Shown here one piece after another: positions 60,035 through 64,000 of a DNA stretch of 64,000 nucleotides. Position numbers and translations under genes: made by a program. Source of the stretch: Cliona cf. orientalis (lineage: Eukaryota > Porifera > Demospongiae > Clionaida > Clionaidae); contig OZ005692.1 of assembly GCA_963930775.1 (NCBI GenBank), positions 2,404,135 through 2,468,134 on the forward strand. Reading direction: 5' to 3'. The notes beneath the pieces are model-generated. The model was not told the DNA's origin and did not search any database. It was given only the letters and a program-made list of their open reading frames with translations. Position 1 is the stretch's first letter, and every line of letters begins with the position of its first letter.

Positions 60035-62880
60035 TGGACTAGCGATTTTCTAAATAACGCACACCGGGACTCAAAACATTGCAAACACATGGCTTCCCTG
60101 TACAAACATATGGGTAAACTTTAAAGGGCCATAACTTTAATTCTAAGACATGAATCAAAATTCCCCAGGGTCAAATCTCTAGTTTCGACCCATTCTGCGT
60201 GCCCATGTAAAAATTATCTCCCCAAGTGCTCCCAAACCCCCCATGGATTTTTATTTTACTTTTTTTTCAAGGAGACCAGAACACTAAGCAGAAAAAAAAT
60301 TGTCCAAAACCACCACATAGTTGAGCTGGATGCTTAGTAGAGCCATACAATGCAAGCAGGCACCCTATACTCCAATTTTGACCAAAGTAGGTAAAGGTCG
60401 TCACGTTTGTGTGCGCGCGCCTAACGGGGATTTCTCGTTTTCACGTAGCGCGTGGGCGGAAAACATTGCAAACGCATGGCTTCCCTATACAAACATATGG
60501 GAAAACTTTAAAGGGCCATAACTTTAATTCTAAGGCGTGAATCAAAATTCCCCAGGATCAAATCTCTAATTTTGGCCCATTCTGCGTGCCCATGTAAAAA
60601 TTATCCCCCCCAAGTGCTCCCAAACCCCCCATGAATTAGATTATTTATTTAATTATTTAAATATGCTTTTTTTTCTACTTAGTGTGTAACAAGGAGACCA
60701 CACACTAAGCAGAAAAAAAGTCCGAAAATCACCACTTAATTGAGCTGGATGCATAGTATAGTCATACAATGCAAGCAGGCAGCCTATACATCAATTTTGA
60801 CAAAAGTGGGTAATGGTCGTCACGTTGATGTGCGCGCTTGGCGCCGCCCCTCACATAGCGCGTGGGCGGAAACATTGCAAATGAATGGCTTCCTATACAA
60901 ACATATGGGAAAACTTCAAAGGGCCATAACTTTAATTGTAAGGTGTGAATCAAAAATCTGTCTGGTCAAAATTAATCTCTAATTTCGACCCATTCTGTGT
61001 GCTCATGTAAAAATTATCCCCCCAAGTGCTCCCAATCCTCCCATGAATCAGTCTACACTAAGACTACCCGTTTAATGGCAAACCGGAAATGATGTTTTAC
61101 TGCGTATGATTACGCACGCGCGCGTACGTATTACGCGGGTACACGCAATAATCTCGTATACGTCCGCATATCTATCCGTGTACCGCGCCCTACCCAGGAC
61201 AGAATGAATTTTTCTCGTTTTCGAAGGCTCGTTTCTCGAAGCGCCTCGAGCGGTTCTGTTCCACGCTACTGCTATACACTGCCACTATGGTATAGACATC
61301 GAGGATGCCTCGTTTTTGGTTCTGGAACGAGAGTTACTGATTTGCCCCCAATTCAAAGTTCCATTCAGCCAGAAAAGATCGAAAAATGGACGAGCGAGTT
61401 GAAGTATCACGAAGAAAGTACTCAAGACGAAGAGTTGGTAGCTATAACCTAGCTAGTTTAGTAGCTAAAGTTTAGTATTTTCTTTGGTTGACAGTCTAGT
61501 TAACTACTACTAAGAAAATAGAACAGACTAAAGTGATAAATTATTTTCGATCTTCAAAGAGCGCTCATGGTGGCAGAGTGGTCCTGGAAGACTCGGGATT
61601 CAGCGGAATAACTGCTCTGGTACTTACCTACTTGTGGACCAAGTCCCCTAGCGCTGGTTTGATAGTTACTGATTTGCCCCCAATTCAAAGATACCCTCAG
61701 CCATACGCAGCCGAAATCTTTGTCATCTCTACATCGGTCATCTTGGCACGCTTACTCTTGTTCTTGGTATCAAAGTGAAGCTCAGCTCTTCCTCTTTTCA
61801 ATGGTACTTGAGATAGAACGATAGCTACCTCACACTAGAAGATACGGTTGTACATAGACATGCACTATTTTTGACCCCACATGCATGGCATGCATATCAT
61901 TAACCCCCATAGGCGCCATGCAAACCGCGCGTTGACATTAAAATGTATTGTACGTATATGGACTTCCGGTGGTCTTAGTGTAGACTGGAATTAGATTATT
62001 TATTTAATTACAAGGGGACCACACACTAAGCAGAAAAAAAATGTCCAGAAAACACCATATAATCGAGCTGGATGCATAGGAGAACCATACAATGCAACCA
62101 GGCAGCCTAAACTTCAATTTTGTCAAAAGCTGGTAAAGGTCGTCACGCTTATGTGCGCGCGAGGCCCCGCCCCTCACGTAGCGCGTGGGCGGAAAACATT
62201 GCAAACGCATGGCTTCCCTATACAAACATAATATGGGAAGTGCCATAACTTTAATTCTAAGGTGTGAATCAAAATTCTGCGCCATCAAATTTCGTATTTT
62301 GACCCATTCTGCGTGCCCGTATAAAAATTACGTCCCCAAGTGCTCCCAATTCCTCCACGAATTATTTCTTTTTTTTTCTACTTAGTGTGTAATTCAAATA
62401 TGCTTTTTTTTTCTACTTAGTGTGTAATTTCTACTTAGTGTGTAACAAGCTAGCGTGCACACTAAGCAGAAAAAAAATTGTCCAGAAAACCACATAATAC
62501 ACCTAGGATGCATAATAGAGCCATACAAAGCAAGCAAACAACCTATACTCCAATTTTGAGAAAGTTTCTAAATAACGCACACCACGGGTATTCCCCGTTT
62601 TTCACATAGCGCGTGGGCAGAAAACATTGCAAACGCATGGCTTCCCTATACAAACATATGGGAAAACTTTAAAGGGCCGTAACTTTAATTGTAAGGTGTG
62701 AATCATATGATCTGTCCGGTCAAATCTCTAGTTTCGACCCATTCTGCATGCCCATGTAAAAATTGTCCCCCCAAGTGCTCCCAAATCCCCCATGAATTAG
62801 ATTATTTAATTCTTTATTTAATTATTTAAATAGGCTTTTTTTCTACTTAGTGTGTAACTACTTAGTGTGTAACTTAGTGT
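60035..62880. repeat. Cluster of related repeat units with CACACTAAGCAGAAAAAAA ends
   Basis: At least five copies of a 400-450-bp unit (about 60040-60290 partial, 60280-60690, 60700-61045, 62020-62400 and 62455-62870). Each begins CACACTAAGCAGAAAAAAA and ends TTTTTTTCTACTTAGTGTGT. Shared interior landmarks include TGAGCTGGATGC, GTAGCGCGTGGGCGG, GGCTTCCCTATACAAACATA and AAGGGCCATAACTTTAATT. Short frames inside are repeat-derived. Confidence 0.88.
61050..61987. mobile_element. Nested element with AGTCTACACTAAGACTACC ends
   Basis: About 940 bp inserted in the repeat cluster, bounded by AGTCTACACTAAGACTACC and its near-mirror GGTGGTCTTAGTGTAGACT. It holds two small plus-strand frames (61204-61452 and 61533-61778) that share the peptide VTDLPPIQ, hinting at an internal duplication or an exon pair. 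The first begins MNFSRFRRLVSRSASSGSVP, basic and mitochondrial-presequence-like. No transposase motif was recognised. Confidence 0.7.
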
Positions 62881-64000
62881 GTAACATTATTGTCAGAATG
62901 TATATACAAAATTCATACCATTATATCAATATTAAGCATTGCCTACAGGAATGCCAATTGGAAATGGTTTAAAGGGAAGCCATCCTATGTATATTATGTA
63001 CACGTATATGTGACCGTCCACGAGAAAACCATGCATAATGCGCTGGATATCAATCTGAGATACAGGCCAAAATAGTTACCTATGGTGATAACTATCGATT
63101 TTCATTTTTTGGTATAGATCGATAGAAGAATCATTCCTCTACACAAAAATCTGCTTCGTAGCTTCTAGAACGCTATAACTACCAAGTTATGGCTAACATT
63201 GACCATCCATGATACGGAGCCGTTGCCATAGTTGCAGGTAGTAGCGAGTCCAAAGGATAATTATAACTCGCAAAAATGCGTCGCTTGTTTTTACGCGTTT
63301 ATAGTCTATCTAAACGTGGCACCATAAAGTGACATTACAAATTTTCACGCCCACAAGCCAATTCTCGACCGTTTTCCATGCTTCGCACGTCAATCGGCAG
63401 CTCTTTTGCTGTACTTTCTGGATTTGATAGTAAGGAACATCAATACATAATTTTTCTGGCACTTATTTCTGTAGTTTCTGCCTGGGTTTATGAGTATTCA
63501 TTACCTCCAAAACTTTTAGTGGTCCTTACCGTGACATATAGGTTTTTTTTAGTGCTGATTTCAATAATATGCATCATTGCAAGTCATTGATGGCCTACGT
63601 TTTTGTGGAATATACTTTTTAGGTAATTTCATTCAGATTTAGTGATATAGTTATAGCTTGGTATTGTGGAAAGAAACTCACTCTGCTGGGCTCTAAAGAT
63701 AGTTAACATACAGAGGCCCCAGGTTCAGCAGTAACCTAAAGCAGTATTGAAGTCCCACTATCATGTTATTTGCAAGTGCTATCCAACAGTATTTGTAACA
63801 CAATCATAAATAAAACCATTGCAAGGCAATATGGCATACCCATCCAAACCACTTTCTCCATATAAACTTAATAGCTACAAACAAAAATGAAGCTAGCAGC
63901 GCTTCTGTGCAACCAATTTACATGGTTAAGAGGTCAACTGAAAGCTAATTCTGTGAGCTATCTGGTGCAATTTGTTTCATGATTGAATTCCTAACCAGAG
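62881..64000. other. Right flank without recognised feature
   Basis: AT-rich sequence. One plus-strand frame (63378-63590, 70 aa) is very hydrophobic, but it has no family match I can name and no splice support. I do not call it a gene. Confidence 0.5.

Noticed and set aside
60035-62880. CRISPR-like array
   Set aside because: Units are 400-450 bp with inverted ends and no short direct-repeat/spacer pattern. The genome is clearly animal.
63378-63590. Small hydrophobic protein gene
   Set aside because: AT-rich hydrophobic frames of 70 codons are common by chance. There is no splice signal, homology or repeated occurrence to support it.

Overview
This window looks like nuclear DNA of an early-branching marine invertebrate, most likely a sponge. 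The sequence shows short GT-AG introns, AT-rich spacers full of TACATG and CT/GA microsatellites, many short inverted-repeat elements, and animal-specific genes (FRMD4, HOIP/RNF31, DNase I, Death-domain/NACHT proteins). The assignment to sponges is an inference. I rebuilt exons by reading both strands, choosing GT-AG junctions and checking that every reading phase matches.

Layout, left to right. 1-3162: no gene; inverted-repeat elements. 3163-6527 (-): kinase gene A, a protein kinase-coiled coil-Kelch fusion (six exons, 713 aa). 6767-12592 (-): secreted DNase I-like nuclease with a hydrophobic C-terminal tail (five exons, 346 aa). 12593-13485: shared divergent promoter region. 13486-27688 (+): FRMD4-like FERM/CUPID scaffold protein (17 exons, 1001 aa). 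27877-38918 (-): the main object, a ten-exon gene whose phases all agree. It predicts a 2165-aa protein: hydrophobic leader ending in a 2A motif (GDVELNPGP), Death domain, NACHT ATPase, LRRs, Roc GTPase, COR, a second Death domain, and a Kelch propeller. 39940-40933 (+): broken copy of the FRMD4 3' end. 41130-44929 (-): kinase gene C, kinase-coiled coil-Kelch (775 aa). 45220-45508 (-): Kelch remnant. 46391-49524 (-): eIF4G piece (MIF4G domain) with an element inserted in an exon. 49749-52078 (-): kinase gene D, which has lost its Kelch exon and runs in phase toward the eIF4G exons. 52302-52930 (-): Kelch pseudogene. 53152-56170 (-): C-terminal half of HOIP/RNF31. 56171-64000: repeats, including a Tigger-like element, a tandem array of elements with CACACTAAGCAG ends, and a nested element. 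No recognisable gene was found there.

How the parts relate. The Kelch terminal exon is a module shared between a Death/NACHT/Roc-COR receptor-like gene and the kinase genes, always entered at a phase-0 intron. About 2.1 kb holding the FRMD4 3' end plus the neighbouring Kelch exon occurs twice (26.8-28.86 kb and 39.94-42.1 kb). This shows directly how a Kelch exon can be copied next to a different upstream gene. Along with two Kelch relics, a kinase gene that lost its Kelch exon, and a HOIP gene (the linear-ubiquitin ligase of NF-kB signalling in vertebrates), the window reads as a fast-evolving cluster that may act in innate sensing. The immune role is inferred from domain families, not shown by the sequence.
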